Below, one piece after another: positions 16,501 to 25,055 of a stretch of 64,000 bases of DNA (the first letter of the stretch is position 1; each line of letters starts with the position of its first letter). Source of the DNA: Oscillatoria princeps RMCB-10 (lineage in GTDB: Bacteria > Cyanobacteriota > Cyanobacteriia > Cyanobacteriales > Oscillatoriaceae); contig JAHHHT010000005.1 in the NCBI GenBank assembly GCA_019359235.1, forward strand, positions 1-64,000, given 5' to 3'. Under the pieces are notes generated by a model. It was not told where the DNA came from. It saw only the letters and a list, made by a program, of their open reading frames with translations, and searched no databases. Made by a program: the position numbers and the translations under genes.

Positions 16501-19500
16501 TTATTGCCCAATCGCGCAAAAAACTGCCCAGTGTGTGGGGTTGGAGAAAGGTGGCTCCTCGCTGTTAAATAGCTCTAGCCAATCTTCAACCGCACCGGCA
16601 TCATCTGGATCTAAGTTCTGGGATTGCATCCAAAGGATAAAGTTGGCTTTGGTTACGGTTCGCAACCAGATTTGCGCCTGATTCAGCGCTCTGGCGACGG
16701 ATGGCTCGCTGTTGCGTATCTCATAAAATTTTACCATCAATAAGGCAGTTGACAAGTCACTCACCCGCCACAGACTGCAAACGACACTCACCGCACCGGC
16801 ATACAGGAAGCCGGTGGATAAGCCAATCGGTTCGTCAATCACTTGCGCGGTTTGTGTCAAGCCGGTTTCGCAGGCGGAAAGGGTGACTAGCCGGCATTGC
16901 GGTAAATCGACATCCGTAAACACATCTAGCAAGGTGAGGCATTTTTCTGGGTTGGCTGTGCTACCATCTCTTAAGGTGAGACACCGGCTCGCTTTTTTTG
17001 TGTCTTTCTCCCCCTCTCCGTCTTTGGCGGAGGGGGTGGGGGGATGAGGGCTGGAAGATTCTACTGCGCCGGCTAGAATCAGGGAGGAGATCAGGGGAAA
17101 CTCAAAGTTAAATAGCCCGTGACAGGCAAAGTGGGCGCAACCGGCACGGCTGAGGGCGGGTAGCTTTTTCGTGAGGGCGTCTTTGGTGGCGGCGGCTTTT
17201 CTCAGGATGTCGGTGTGGGGGTTAAAGAGGGTTTCAATTTTCTGCACTTCACTATCACTATAGAGCAGATCGTCTGTGGGATTCTGGATGGCAAACAGAC
17301 GGCGAGTATTTGGGATCGCCGGCACCGTGGCACTCCTCGCTTCAGAGCGGGCTTGCACGCGCTGCAGCAGCCCGCAACTGGGGGCGTAGCGCACGCCGTC
17401 GGGGAACCTGTCGAGGAGATAGGATACAGGAGAGGATTCCCCCCTATTTACCGGCAAGGCGTGCAGGGGGAAAAGGTGCAGGTAGCGGTGGGGAATCACG
17501 ATCAGCTGCCGGCAAGTTTTGGGAATTTTGTCAAGAATCCGATCCAGGTGAAGAATGCCGGCAAGCTTGCTGAGACGGGGTTCTAACTGGTTTATCCAGT
17601 TTGCCAGTTTCTGCTGTTTTCGCTTTTCCCAGTCTTCCTTCAATTCGCCTTCCTCTTGAGGCGGGTTGTAGTCGCCCAGATATTCATCCTTCCAGGTTTC
17701 TAACTCTTGCCACTCTTGCTGGGTGAATTCCTCGACATAGATCCGATCGCGGGTGAGGGTGAATGCCTGAAAGCTAGAAGTGCCGATGTGCCAGTCCAAA
17801 ATCGCAGTGCCGGCGTCAGTCAGCCGCCAGATGTCCTCAAAGGTGATGGGTTCGACTCGCTGGGTGAGGGTGAATTCGGGATCGTATTCCTTAATCCGGT
17901 TGAGGAGTTCGTCGAGTTTGCGCCGGTCGTTTTCCAACTCCTGGCGCTGTTTTTCGATATACTCGAAGTTGGGATTGCCAGATGCGCCGGCAACTTGTGC
18001 CCGACTGCCCCCTCCCTCCCCGCCGGTTGCTTCTAACAGCTGCTGTTTGGCGGAGATGCTGTTGCGCAGCTGTTTCAACGTCTGCTTGTCTTCCTCGGAT
18101 GCGCCTTTGGGGTAGAGTTCTTGATTTTCCAGGAGTTCCACTAAGTTGCGGGATTTGCTGCGCTCAACGGTTTCTAGGGCTTTGGGGCGATTGCCGGTGT
18201 TGATGCAGGCTTGTACCATGTTCTGGTAAACATCGACAGCCTCTTCTCGCAGTTTTTGCTTGCCGGTGGGCGAACTCTCCCACTCGCACCGCTGCTCAAC
18301 TGCTTCCAGGGCTTTTTCGTAAGCAGAGATGGCTTGTTCCCACTGTTGCGCCTCGAAGTGGGTGTCGCCGAGATTGCGCCCCAATTTGACGCATTCTACG
18401 GGAAAGCCGGTGGGGGTGCAGATGGCTAGGGCGGATTGGTACATCTGAATCGCTTCGGGAATTTGTTGCAATCTGCGGTAAGCATTCCCCAGACTCCCCA
18501 GGGATATGGCTTCCCCACTCCTGTCGCCAATTTCCCGCGCAATCTCTAACGTCTGCCGGTGATACTCTATCGCCTCTGTGTACCGCCCCAGGGAGTCGTA
18601 AGCATTCCCCAGATTCCCCAGGGATGCTGCTTCCCCACGCCTGTGGCCTATTTCCCGCGCAATCTCTAACGACTGCCGGTGATACTCTATCGCCTCAGTG
18701 TACTGCCCCAGGGAGTAGTAAGCAATTCCCAGACTCCCCAGGGATGCGGCTTCCCCACTCCTGTCGCCTATTTCCCGCGCAATCTCTAACCACTGTCGGT
18801 GATAGTCTATGGCCAGAGTGTACCGCCCCGGGGAGTGGTAAGCAATTCCCAGATTCCCCAGAGAATAGGCTTCCTGACGCCTGTCGCCTATTTCCCGCGC
18901 AATCTCTAACCACTGTCGGTGATAGTCTATCGCCTCTGTGTACCGCCCCAGGGAGCGGTAAGCAATTCCCAGATTCCCCAGGGAATAGGCTTCCCCACCC
19001 CTGTCGCCAATTTCCCGCGCAATCTCTAACGACTGCCGGAGAGAGTCTATCGCCTCAGTGTACCGCCCCAGGGAGTTGTAAGTATTCCCCAGATTTCCCA
19101 GGGAATTGGTTTCCCCACGCCTGTCGCCTATTTCCCGCGCCATCTCTAACGACTGCCGGTGATAGTCTATCGCCAGAGTGTATTGCCCCAGGGAGTGGTA
19201 AGCATTCCCCAGATTCCCCAGGGAATTGGCTTCCCCACGCCTGTCGCCTATTTCCCGCGCCATCTCTAACGACTGCCGGTGATAGTCTATCGCCAGAGTG
19301 TACCGCCCCAGGGAATAGTAAGCATTCCCCAGACTCCCCAGGGATGCGGCTTCCTCACGCCGGTTGCCAATTTCCCGCTCAATCTCTAACGACTGCCGGT
19401 GATAGTCTATCGCCAGAGTGTACCGCCCCAGGGAGTGGTAAGCAATTCCCAGATTCTCCAGGGATGCGGCTTCCCCATCCCTGTCGCCAATTTCCCGGTA

Positions 19501-19848
19501 GAGTGTCAGTGCTTGCTGCAAAGACTGCCATGCCTCTCGAAACTTGCTGGTATAATACTGGTCAGCCCCTTGCTGCAGCAACCTGTCGGCTTCCGCTTTT
19601 TTGGTTTGCGCCACCGGCGACACGCCGCGCATGATTGCCGCCAAATCCGAAGCCAGATATTTTAACCAGTTCGCCGGCTCGCTGTCGCCCGCGATTTCCA
19701 GCTTTACAGCCAAGTAACCCATCAGCTTCACCAACTGGGTGTCTAGCAATTCTGGGCGGTTGCTCAATATCTCCCCCGCTCGCTCCTTAGGGCTGGCCAG
19801 CAGTTCGTATATTAGCTGATAATAGTCTTGGTTCTCCTGTCCTTCCAT
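16501..19848 (-). CDS. TPR-CHAT caspase-like protease
   Basis: A 1115-aa cytoplasmic protein. Residues 1-100 form a helical N-terminal region. About 105-480 hold tandem tetratricopeptide repeats, eight of them near-identical 40-residue units (RYTxAIDYHRQSLEIAREIG, then DRRGEAxSLGNLGNAYxSLG). More diverged TPRs and a coiled region follow to about 720. The C-terminal CHAT domain has the catalytic His910 (FACHGLFNF) and Cys993 (LSACETG), so it should be an active caspase/separase-clan peptidase. Known TPR-CHAT proteins (Csx29 of type III-E CRISPR, and CHAT proteases paired with gasdermins) act in defence or cell death. Here it heads a cassette with a small helical protein and a two-TM protein. 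A dispersed repeat has inserted in frame between the catalytic residues (about 934-950). Confidence 0.92.
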   Translation of the reverse strand: MEGQENQDYYQLIYELLASPKERAGEILSNRPELLDTQLVKLMGYLAVKLEIAGDSEPANWLKYLASDLAAIMRGVSPVAQTKKAEADRLLQQGADQYYTSKFREAWQSLQQALTLYREIGDRDGEAASLENLGIAYHSLGRYTLAIDYHRQSLEIEREIGNRREEAASLGSLGNAYYSLGRYTLAIDYHRQSLEMAREIGDRRGEANSLGNLGNAYHSLGQYTLAIDYHRQSLEMAREIGDRRGETNSLGNLGNTYNSLGRYTEAIDSLRQSLEIAREIGDRGGEAYSLGNLGIAYRSLGRYTEAIDYHRQWLEIAREIGDRRQEAYSLGNLGIAYHSPGRYTLAIDYHRQWLEIAREIGDRSGEAASLGSLGIAYYSLGQYTEAIEYHRQSLEIAREIGHRRGEAASLGNLGNAYDSLGRYTEAIEYHRQTLEIAREIGDRSGEAISLGSLGNAYRRLQQIPEAIQMYQSALAICTPTGFPVECVKLGRNLGDTHFEAQQWEQAISAYEKALEAVEQRCEWESSPTGKQKLREEAVDVYQNMVQACINTGNRPKALETVERSKSRNLVELLENQELYPKGASEEDKQTLKQLRNSISAKQQLLEATGGEGGGSRAQVAGASGNPNFEYIEKQRQELENDRRKLDELLNRIKEYDPEFTLTQRVEPITFEDIWRLTDAGTAILDWHIGTSSFQAFTLTRDRIYVEEFTQQEWQELETWKDEYLGDYNPPQEEGELKEDWEKRKQQKLANWINQLEPRLSKLAGILHLDRILDKIPKTCRQLIVIPHRYLHLFPLHALPVNRGESSPVSYLLDRFPDGVRYAPSCGLLQRVQARSEARSATVPAIPNTRRLFAIQNPTDDLLYSDSEVQKIETLFNPHTDILRKAAATKDALTKKLPALSRAGCAHFACHGLFNFEFPLISSLILAGAVESSSPHPPTPSAKDGEGEKDTKKASRCLTLRDGSTANPEKCLTLLDVFTDVDLPQCRLVTLSACETGLTQTAQVIDEPIGLSTGFLYAGAVSVVCSLWRVSDLSTALLMVKFYEIRNSEPSVARALNQAQIWLRTVTKANFILWMQSQNLDPDDAGAVEDWLELFNSEEPPFSNPTHWAVFCAIGQ
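18480..19440 (-). repeat. Eight 120-bp tandem DNA repeats encoding TPRs
   Basis: Units of exactly 120 bp repeat inside the TPR-CHAT gene. Each carries, on the plus strand, a CATCTCTAACGACTGCCGGTG-like block (CAATCTCTAAC in most units) and ATTCCCCAGACTCCCCAGGG-like blocks. Base-level similarity is far higher than needed to keep TPRs, so the array expanded recently or is being homogenised by recombination. Confidence 0.85.
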
Positions 19849-20623
19849 CCCTCACCCCGAAATTATCCCACTCACCGTTCACCGGCACCCAATTCGCCTC
19901 GCCCCAGCCCCCACCACTCTATATATATAATGTGCTCTCTCACCGGCACTCCCCCCAACCGGCATCCCCGTGGCGCATTCAGTCGCGAGAGGGCTGATGT
20001 CCTTCCCTATTGGGCTAATGCCCCACAGACGCTAGGGGAGTCCCCTGTTTATTTTCACCGGCACTTAACCGATGCCGGGGATGCCGGCTTCTCCTTATTA
20101 TATAGGTGTCGCATGACTCAGGGGAACCCGCCACCCAATCCCCTCCCCGCATGAGGCGAGGCGTACAGGGTGCCGGTGCTATCCTACAGGGTGCCGGTGC
20201 GTTGTTTGTAGTTGGGCTTTAGCCCCACCGGCGCATCGGATTGCCGATGCTTGCAATTGGATTGCCGGTGCTTACAATACGATTGCCGGTGCGTCGTTTG
20301 TAGTTGGGCTTTAGCCCCACCGGCGCATCGGATTGCCGGTGCGTCGTTTGTAGTTGGGCTTTAGCCCCACCAGCGCATCGGATTGCCGACGCGTGCAATT
20401 GGATTGGAGTTAGAGAGGGTTTATAAAGAAAACGTGAAAAAGCCAGAAACCGGGTTTCTTGTGGTGCCATTACATATAAGCTTCCCCAGTCAAAAAAACT
20501 CGGTTTCTTACCGATTGCCGGTGCTTGCAACTTCCCCCTCTCCCCCTCTTCTCTTGGCGAGGGCACCCACAAGGGGTGCCCCTGCGGCGTCTTGCCGCCA
20601 ATATAATAAAATCAGCGAATCTA
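19849..20623. other. Gene-free, repeat-rich stretch
   Basis: About 775 bp between the TPR-CHAT start and the baeRF stop. It has an alternating TATATATATAAT near 19920, three copies of a GCTTTAGCCCCAC repeat (20193-20400), a half unit of the AGAAACCGGGTTTCT repeat (20445-20459) and a pyrimidine-rich CCCCCTCTCCCC block near 20530. No gene is seen. Confidence 0.5.
20193..20400. repeat. Three direct copies of a ~50-bp repeat
   Basis: Copies start at 20193, 20285 and 20335. Each has GCCGGTGCGTYGTTTGTAG, TTGGGCTTTAGCCCCAC and CGCATCGGATTGCC in order. The last two are in exact 50-bp tandem. The core TGGGCTTTAGCCC is itself nearly palindromic, and shorter GATTGCCGGTGCTT-like pieces fill the gaps. 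Confidence 0.8.
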
Positions 20624-21793
20624 TCAATAGCGGAACACAGCTGCTAGCGGTGCCTCATCGGGCACTTTGTCTGGAGCGACCGCATAAACTGTGCCGCCGT
20701 GCAAGATGGTTTCAATCGCCACGGTATCCAATAAATCCTCGTCACCGGCTTCAGGATCGGGGTGGAGCTGAAGGGTGCTATCTTCGGGATTATAGACGCC
20801 CCACTTGTGAGCGCCAACGCCAACAAACAATTGCTCGACTCGCCCGTAATGAGCTGCAGGTAAAGCCTCTTTAACGTCGGTGGAAGTCAGGCCGGTGCCG
20901 GCAAGTTGCTTGTAGCGTTCAATGGCTTTTTGCTGCGCCTCCATAAACAGGGGTTCCACAAGCGGCCACGCTTGGGCGTGCAATTCTTCATTATTCAGGA
21001 TTTCAGCGTTTCCCGCCATCCCTTCGCTGACTAAATGCTGGTAAGTATTTGCCTCTCGGTAAATCGGCAAGACATACTCGACACCGGCTAACACCATAGG
21101 GGCTTTGTCTTGCCGCAGATATTTGTCGTGAACTCCCTTATTAATGATGTGAAAATATTGCAGGATATTCCGCTTAATATCGTCGCTGTCAGGGCTTCCC
21201 TGTCCGTGAAAAGTGCCGGGCTGCTGAAAAGCATTGGCTGTTCCCCCTTTGGAGGTTCCCATTCGGAACTGCGAATCTTTAGCCGTCTCGTCATACAGGA
21301 GGGCTGACTCCATACTCTTTGGCAAATTTTCCAATTCTACTTCCCTGACGCTATAGCGCGTGCATTCCAGCAGCCTGACTTGCTTTTGGCTCAAAGCCAG
21401 AATATAAAACCGGCCATCGCTCGTCAGGAGGGGCAGGAGCGGTTTGAGATGGAAATGGTTGCTGAGTGCAACTAATTCTTCAAAATTTAGCGGCATGCGG
21501 TAGGAATGGAATGTGCCGTCAGCCAGGAAGATTGCCAGTCCGTCGCTCTGGCGTTCCCAGAAAAGTGATTCATCGAGTTTTTCTGCTGCCGGCTGCAAAA
21601 ATTCTCGGGCCTCCTGCTCGCTCATCCCCGTCTCCTGCAAGCGCTCTTCAGCCTCTCGCAGCAAATTTTTGTACCGAATTGGGTTCTGCTGAACTTCTGC
21701 CCCTGTTCGGTAGGTGGGCATATAAATTGAGACGCACAATCCCTGAGGCTGTTCTACCAGTGTTTTGAGTTCTTCTGCGGACAATAAGCTCAT
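20624..21793 (-). CDS. baeRF-family (archaeo-eukaryotic release factor-like) protein
   Basis: A 389-aa protein with the layout of bacterial archaeo-eukaryotic release factor-like proteins. It has an N-terminal domain (LCVSIYMPTYRTG; LFWERQSDGLAIFLADG) and a middle domain (FYILALSQKQVRLLECTRYS, with a loop containing GTSKGGTANAFQQPGTFHGQ). A C-terminal L7Ae-like domain follows (VEQLFVGVGAHKWGVYNPED; DEDLLDTVAIETILHGGTVY). The class is thought to act on ribosomes or stress responses, but its members are poorly characterised. AAGGGAG lies seven bases before the ATG. It appears monocistronic, with no functional clue from neighbours. Confidence 0.78.
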   Translation of the reverse strand: MSLLSAEELKTLVEQPQGLCVSIYMPTYRTGAEVQQNPIRYKNLLREAEERLQETGMSEQEAREFLQPAAEKLDESLFWERQSDGLAIFLADGTFHSYRMPLNFEELVALSNHFHLKPLLPLLTSDGRFYILALSQKQVRLLECTRYSVREVELENLPKSMESALLYDETAKDSQFRMGTSKGGTANAFQQPGTFHGQGSPDSDDIKRNILQYFHIINKGVHDKYLRQDKAPMVLAGVEYVLPIYREANTYQHLVSEGMAGNAEILNNEELHAQAWPLVEPLFMEAQQKAIERYKQLAGTGLTSTDVKEALPAAHYGRVEQLFVGVGAHKWGVYNPEDSTLQLHPDPEAGDEDLLDTVAIETILHGGTVYAVAPDKVPDEAPLAAVFRY

Positions 21794-22250
21794 ATTTTAC
21801 TCCCTTTTAACTGCCAACAGCTTTACCTGATGGTGAAGGCGCTGGTTCCCCGAGCGCTTTAGCTGACTTGTGCTTGATTCCAGTTGGCTGCAACAGCAAG
21901 TCCGCGAGGAGAATGGTTCCTCGCCTCGCCAATAACTAGATATTTGAAGGGTCATTACTTCTAGATTAACTGCTACTCCGTTTTCTCACTTATACCGAAA
22001 GGCATAGTTTTATGTTAAGTTTCATGTAAATTGAGGGGGCGAGCCTTGAGATAAAAAACAGAAGATCGGGCGGTTGGCGGCGGGAGGGAAAGGATGACTC
22101 AATTCATTCCGCCTTCCCCCCTTCCGGCTTCCACTCTTTGGCATGCGGGCGGGCACCCGGAAACGAGAAATAATCTGCGGTTGACAGAAAGCCGCTTTTA
22201 TGGTATAAGGGAAAAATTACGGTCAGGCGGCTGTTGGGGTCGTTCAATCC
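21794..22250. other. Divergent intergenic region
   Basis: This stretch lies between the divergent baeRF and DegT-like genes and must hold both promoters. It includes an AT-rich piece (TTATGTTAAGTTTCATGTAAATTGAG, near 22010 in parts). I see no defined operator, RNA or ORF of note. Confidence 0.4.
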
Positions 22251-23474
22251 ATGTGGGCACGCAAACGCTTGGATATCGATGGGCTGGATTTGGCCTGTGG
22301 CCTGGGCGCTGCCCTCACCTGCCGGCAATCTGAGCGTCAGGCCATCCAAGAACAGCTGGAGCGCTGGTGGCTGGGAAGTTCGCCGGGAGTGGCTGTGGCC
22401 TGTCTGTCGGTGCGTTCTGGCTTTGACTTGCTGCTGCAAGCGCTGCAACTGCCGGCTCTCAGTGAGGTGGCGGTGAGCGCTCTCACTATCCCGGATATGG
22501 TTCGCATTGTCCGCTATCACGGGCTGACGCCGGTGCCGGTTGACCTGGACCCGGCGACTCTGGCACCAGAGCCGGCTTTTCTGGAGCGAGCCATCACTCC
22601 TTCTACTCGGCTAGTCGTGGTGGCGCACCTGTTTGGGACTCGCGCTCCTTTGGAGCCGGTGCTGGAAAAAGCCCGCCGCTGCGGTGCGCTGGTGGTGGAG
22701 GACTGCGCCCAAGCTTACGCACCGGGCTTCACCGGCCACCCGGAAGCGGATGTCAGCTGTTTTAGTTTTGGCAGCATCAAGCGGGCTACTGCCCTGGGCG
22801 GCGCTTTGCTGCGCGTGCGAGATCCGGCGCTGGCAGAGCGAATGCGCCTTCTTCAAGCCGGCTACCCGCTGCAAAGCCGCTCCGCCTACGCCCGCCGGCT
22901 GCTGAAATATGCCGGCCTCAAGGCTCTGGAAAGCCGGCCCGCTTTTGCCGCTCTGGTGGCCACCTGCAAGCTGTTGGGCGCTGACCCGGACAGGCTGCTC
23001 AACCAAGCGGTAAAGGGTTTTGCCGGCGGCGAACTCTTCCCCCGCCTGCGCCAGCAGCCCTGCACTGCCCTGCTGGCCCTGCTGGCGCGCCGGCTGCGCC
23101 GCTACACCCCTGCCCGCATGGCGGCGCAGGTTGAGTGCGGCGAAACTCTGCTGCGCCTGTTGCGCGAGCGCTGTCCCGGGGTGACGGTTCCGGGATCTGC
23201 GGCTCCATACCGCTCCCACTGGGTCATGCCGGTGCTGGCTGAACACCGGCAAGCCCTGATTGCCGCCCTCGCCGCTGCCGGTTTTGACGCCACCTCTGGC
23301 AGCAGCATGTGCGTGGCCGACGCCCCTGATGGCCAGCCGGCTCTGGCGGCCACTACGACTCGCCAAGTTTTTGAGCGCCTCGTCTACCTGCCTTGCTATC
23401 CAGCTATGAGCGAGGCGGCACTCGTGAGGATGACTGCGGTACTAACCGCACAGCAGGGAAGTATGGAGCGCTGA
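22251..23474 (+). CDS. DegT/DnrJ/EryC1-type PLP-dependent aminotransferase
   Basis: A 407-aa fold-type I enzyme. The cofactor aspartate is Asp151 in VVEDCAQAY and the Schiff-base lysine is Lys177 in CFSFGSIKRATALGG, the layout of sugar aminotransferases that make amino sugars for surface glycans. The middle and C-terminal parts are unusually rich in arginine and leucine (ALLARRLRRYTPARMAAQVE), and GC content at third positions is very high. It stands alone, with no nucleotide-sugar genes beside it. The start is the first ATG; no strong ribosome-binding site is visible. Confidence 0.82.
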   Translation: MWARKRLDIDGLDLACGLGAALTCRQSERQAIQEQLERWWLGSSPGVAVACLSVRSGFDLLLQALQLPALSEVAVSALTIPDMVRIVRYHGLTPVPVDLDPATLAPEPAFLERAITPSTRLVVVAHLFGTRAPLEPVLEKARRCGALVVEDCAQAYAPGFTGHPEADVSCFSFGSIKRATALGGALLRVRDPALAERMRLLQAGYPLQSRSAYARRLLKYAGLKALESRPAFAALVATCKLLGADPDRLLNQAVKGFAGGELFPRLRQQPCTALLALLARRLRRYTPARMAAQVECGETLLRLLRERCPGVTVPGSAAPYRSHWVMPVLAEHRQALIAALAAAGFDATSGSSMCVADAPDGQPALAATTTRQVFERLVYLPCYPAMSEAALVRMTAVLTAQQGSMER

Positions 23475-23752
23475 GCGTGCCTTGAGCGCCAGCGCCGGTT
23501 TGGGCAAGAAATCCCCGACAGTCGGCTGACTAAAGACGTCCACCTGACCGAGGCTCCAGTCGGAGAGGGGGAGCGGGGTTTAATGCTTGCCGGTCTGGCA
23601 AATTGGCATAAATCCTCTTTCCTAATGTGATTTAATAGAAGAATAAAGTCTCTCTCTAAAGAGAGATGCGAGTCAGACATAAGTCCTGTACATTTACAAA
23701 TTAATTCCACTCACAAGGAACTTCACACAACTCGTCTAAAGGCTTAAATTCC
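23475..23752. other. Gene-free stretch
   Basis: About 280 bp. A short hairpin CTCTCTCTAAAGAGAGA lies near 23651-23667. A 17-codon ORF beginning MEFKPLDELCEVPCEWN runs leftward from 23754 and may be the tip of a lost gene, but it is too short to call. Confidence 0.35.
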
Positions 23753-23959
23753 ATGATGGCAAATTTCAGTAATATTTCATTTTCAAAATCCCATATAAGT
23801 CTGATAATTATCTGGGCTATATCTTACAGTTTTGGGTGGATTATGCTGGGGGCAGCTATTTTGTTAGGAGCTTATTATTCTTGGAAAGATCCGAGTAATT
23901 ATGACAGGTTATTCAAGTCCTTACCCAAAAATTACGGCTCGGGTTTCCCGTGCTTTTAA
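23753..23959 (+). CDS. Hypothetical small membrane protein, 68 aa
   Basis: An AT-rich ORF with one long hydrophobic segment (ISLIIIWAISYSFGWIMLGA then AILLGAYYSW), flanked by polar ends. The second half (DPSNYDRLFKSLPKNYGSG) is soluble. AAGG lies nine bases upstream of the ATG. I do not recognise it. The base composition differs from its neighbours, and it may be a fragment of a larger transferred gene. Confidence 0.35.
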   Translation: MMANFSNISFSKSHISLIIIWAISYSFGWIMLGAAILLGAYYSWKDPSNYDRLFKSLPKNYGSGFPCF

Positions 23960-24188
23960 ATACCTGTCAGCGAGTGAAACCTAAACCTGAAGCAGAGGCT
24001 GCGTTTTCTCTAGCGGCAAGACATGTAGTAGCGTAAAGTGAGGTAGGGCAGCCCGAAAACATTAGCCAGCAGAAAGTTGGGCGCAATTTAAAACTCTGGT
24101 TTTCAGGTTAGGTAAGATTCTGCCTGTGGGGCTTCTTTTTATAAAAAAAAGTTTTTATGGATTGAAGAGAGCGGGGAGACGCCCAGTT

Positions 24189-24383
24189 TTAATCGACGAC
24201 TTTCAGCAATCCTCTTTGGAGAAAATCAAACACTTTTTGAACTTGGGTTTCTTCTTCGGGGCTGATTGCATCTTTGGATAGCAAGACCGTCATCAGCAGA
24301 TGCTGGTCCATGCGAGAGATGCGGCGGCGGGTAAATATCTGGCAAATCACTTGTTCGACTGTGAAAGGTAAGCTGGCTTGCAT
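24189..24383 (-). CDS. Conserved small cyanobacterial protein, 64 aa
   Basis: A 64-residue helical protein. The pattern PFTVEQVICQIFTRRRISRM, LLMTVLLSKDAISPEEE and VFDFLQRGLLKVVD at the very end matches a small family I know as widespread and uncharacterised in cyanobacteria. It has no membrane segment. The size and closing LKVVD are typical. It stands alone. Confidence 0.7.
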   Translation of the reverse strand: MQASLPFTVEQVICQIFTRRRISRMDQHLLMTVLLSKDAISPEEETQVQKVFDFLQRGLLKVVD

Positions 24384-24627
24384 CGGGGTGGCTTGAACTC
24401 GACCTTCTTACTATGCAGCATTCCTTGCGCTCGTTAGGTGATGGCAGGCTTTGGCCAGATGTGATTTTTTTTTCTGGACACTGTGATGGCGATCGCCGGT
24501 GAAGGAGGGAGGGGGGAAAGGGGGACAGGGGGAGATGGGGAGAGGTTTGCGGTTTCACCTAGGAGGTAGGGGCTGATACCCCACACCGTCCCCTCACCCC
24601 TGACACCTCACCCCTGACCTCTAACCC

Positions 24628-24738
24628 CTAGCCGGTGAAGCCCAGGATCAGGACGGCTAGGGCACCGGCACCCGCCAGGACGGTCAGCACCAGTCCCGCA
24701 TTCGGGCTGCCCTTCCAAGAATAGTTTTTCTCGCTCAT
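24628..24738 (-). CDS. Small single-pass membrane protein, 36 aa
   Basis: AAGGAG sits six bases before the ATG, an excellent ribosome-binding site. The peptide begins MSEKNYSWKGSPNAGLVLTV and continues as a hydrophobic helix (LAGAGALAVLILGF) ending TG. Length and topology (short polar N-terminus, one helix) are like the small subunits of cyanobacterial photosynthetic or respiratory membrane complexes. It does not match any subunit I can name. Confidence 0.6.
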   Translation of the reverse strand: MSEKNYSWKGSPNAGLVLTVLAGAGALAVLILGFTG

Positions 24739-25055
24739 AGCAACTCCTTGTTGATGAGACTGTTTTATTTATTGTTACACTTTATTAAGAAAAAGGTAAA
24801 GCGATGCCGCAGGAGGCGGGGTTAGAGGCCTTTGGGTTTGTGACATCTTCCCCACCGGCCTCTGGTTGGCCCACTGGGCGGGTGTCCTGACGCCCGAGGG
24901 GGTGCTGGAAACAGTCTCGTAAGGTACAAGCAATTCTGGAGCGTGGGATACTTCTTTATGAAAATCCTATTGCTAGGATACGGCTTTGCTTCAACTCAAC
25001 CGGCTGACCGCACGCTCAAAAACGGCAATCTCCCGCTAATTTACAGGAATTATAT
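24739..25055. other. Intergenic region upstream of urc1
   Basis: About 315 bp in the divergent space before the uracil-catabolism genes. It holds ATTGTTACACTTTATTAAG near 24770 and TCCTATTGCTAGGATA near 24966 (inverted TCCTA...TAGGA). No defined regulator site or riboswitch is recognised. Confidence 0.4.

Noticed and set aside
18624-19634. 336-codon ORF on the plus strand opposite the TPR-CHAT gene
   Set aside because: It is the antisense shadow of the 120-bp TPR repeats; repetition alone keeps it open.
16501-19848. TPR-CHAT as Csx29 of a type III-E CRISPR system
   Set aside because: No gRAMP (Cas7-11) gene or Csx30/Csx31 nearby; the CRISPR locus in this window is type I-D and lies 17 kb away.
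24375-24420. Possible tRNA around GGCTTGAACTCGACC
   Set aside because: No matching acceptor, D or anticodon arms could be folded around it.
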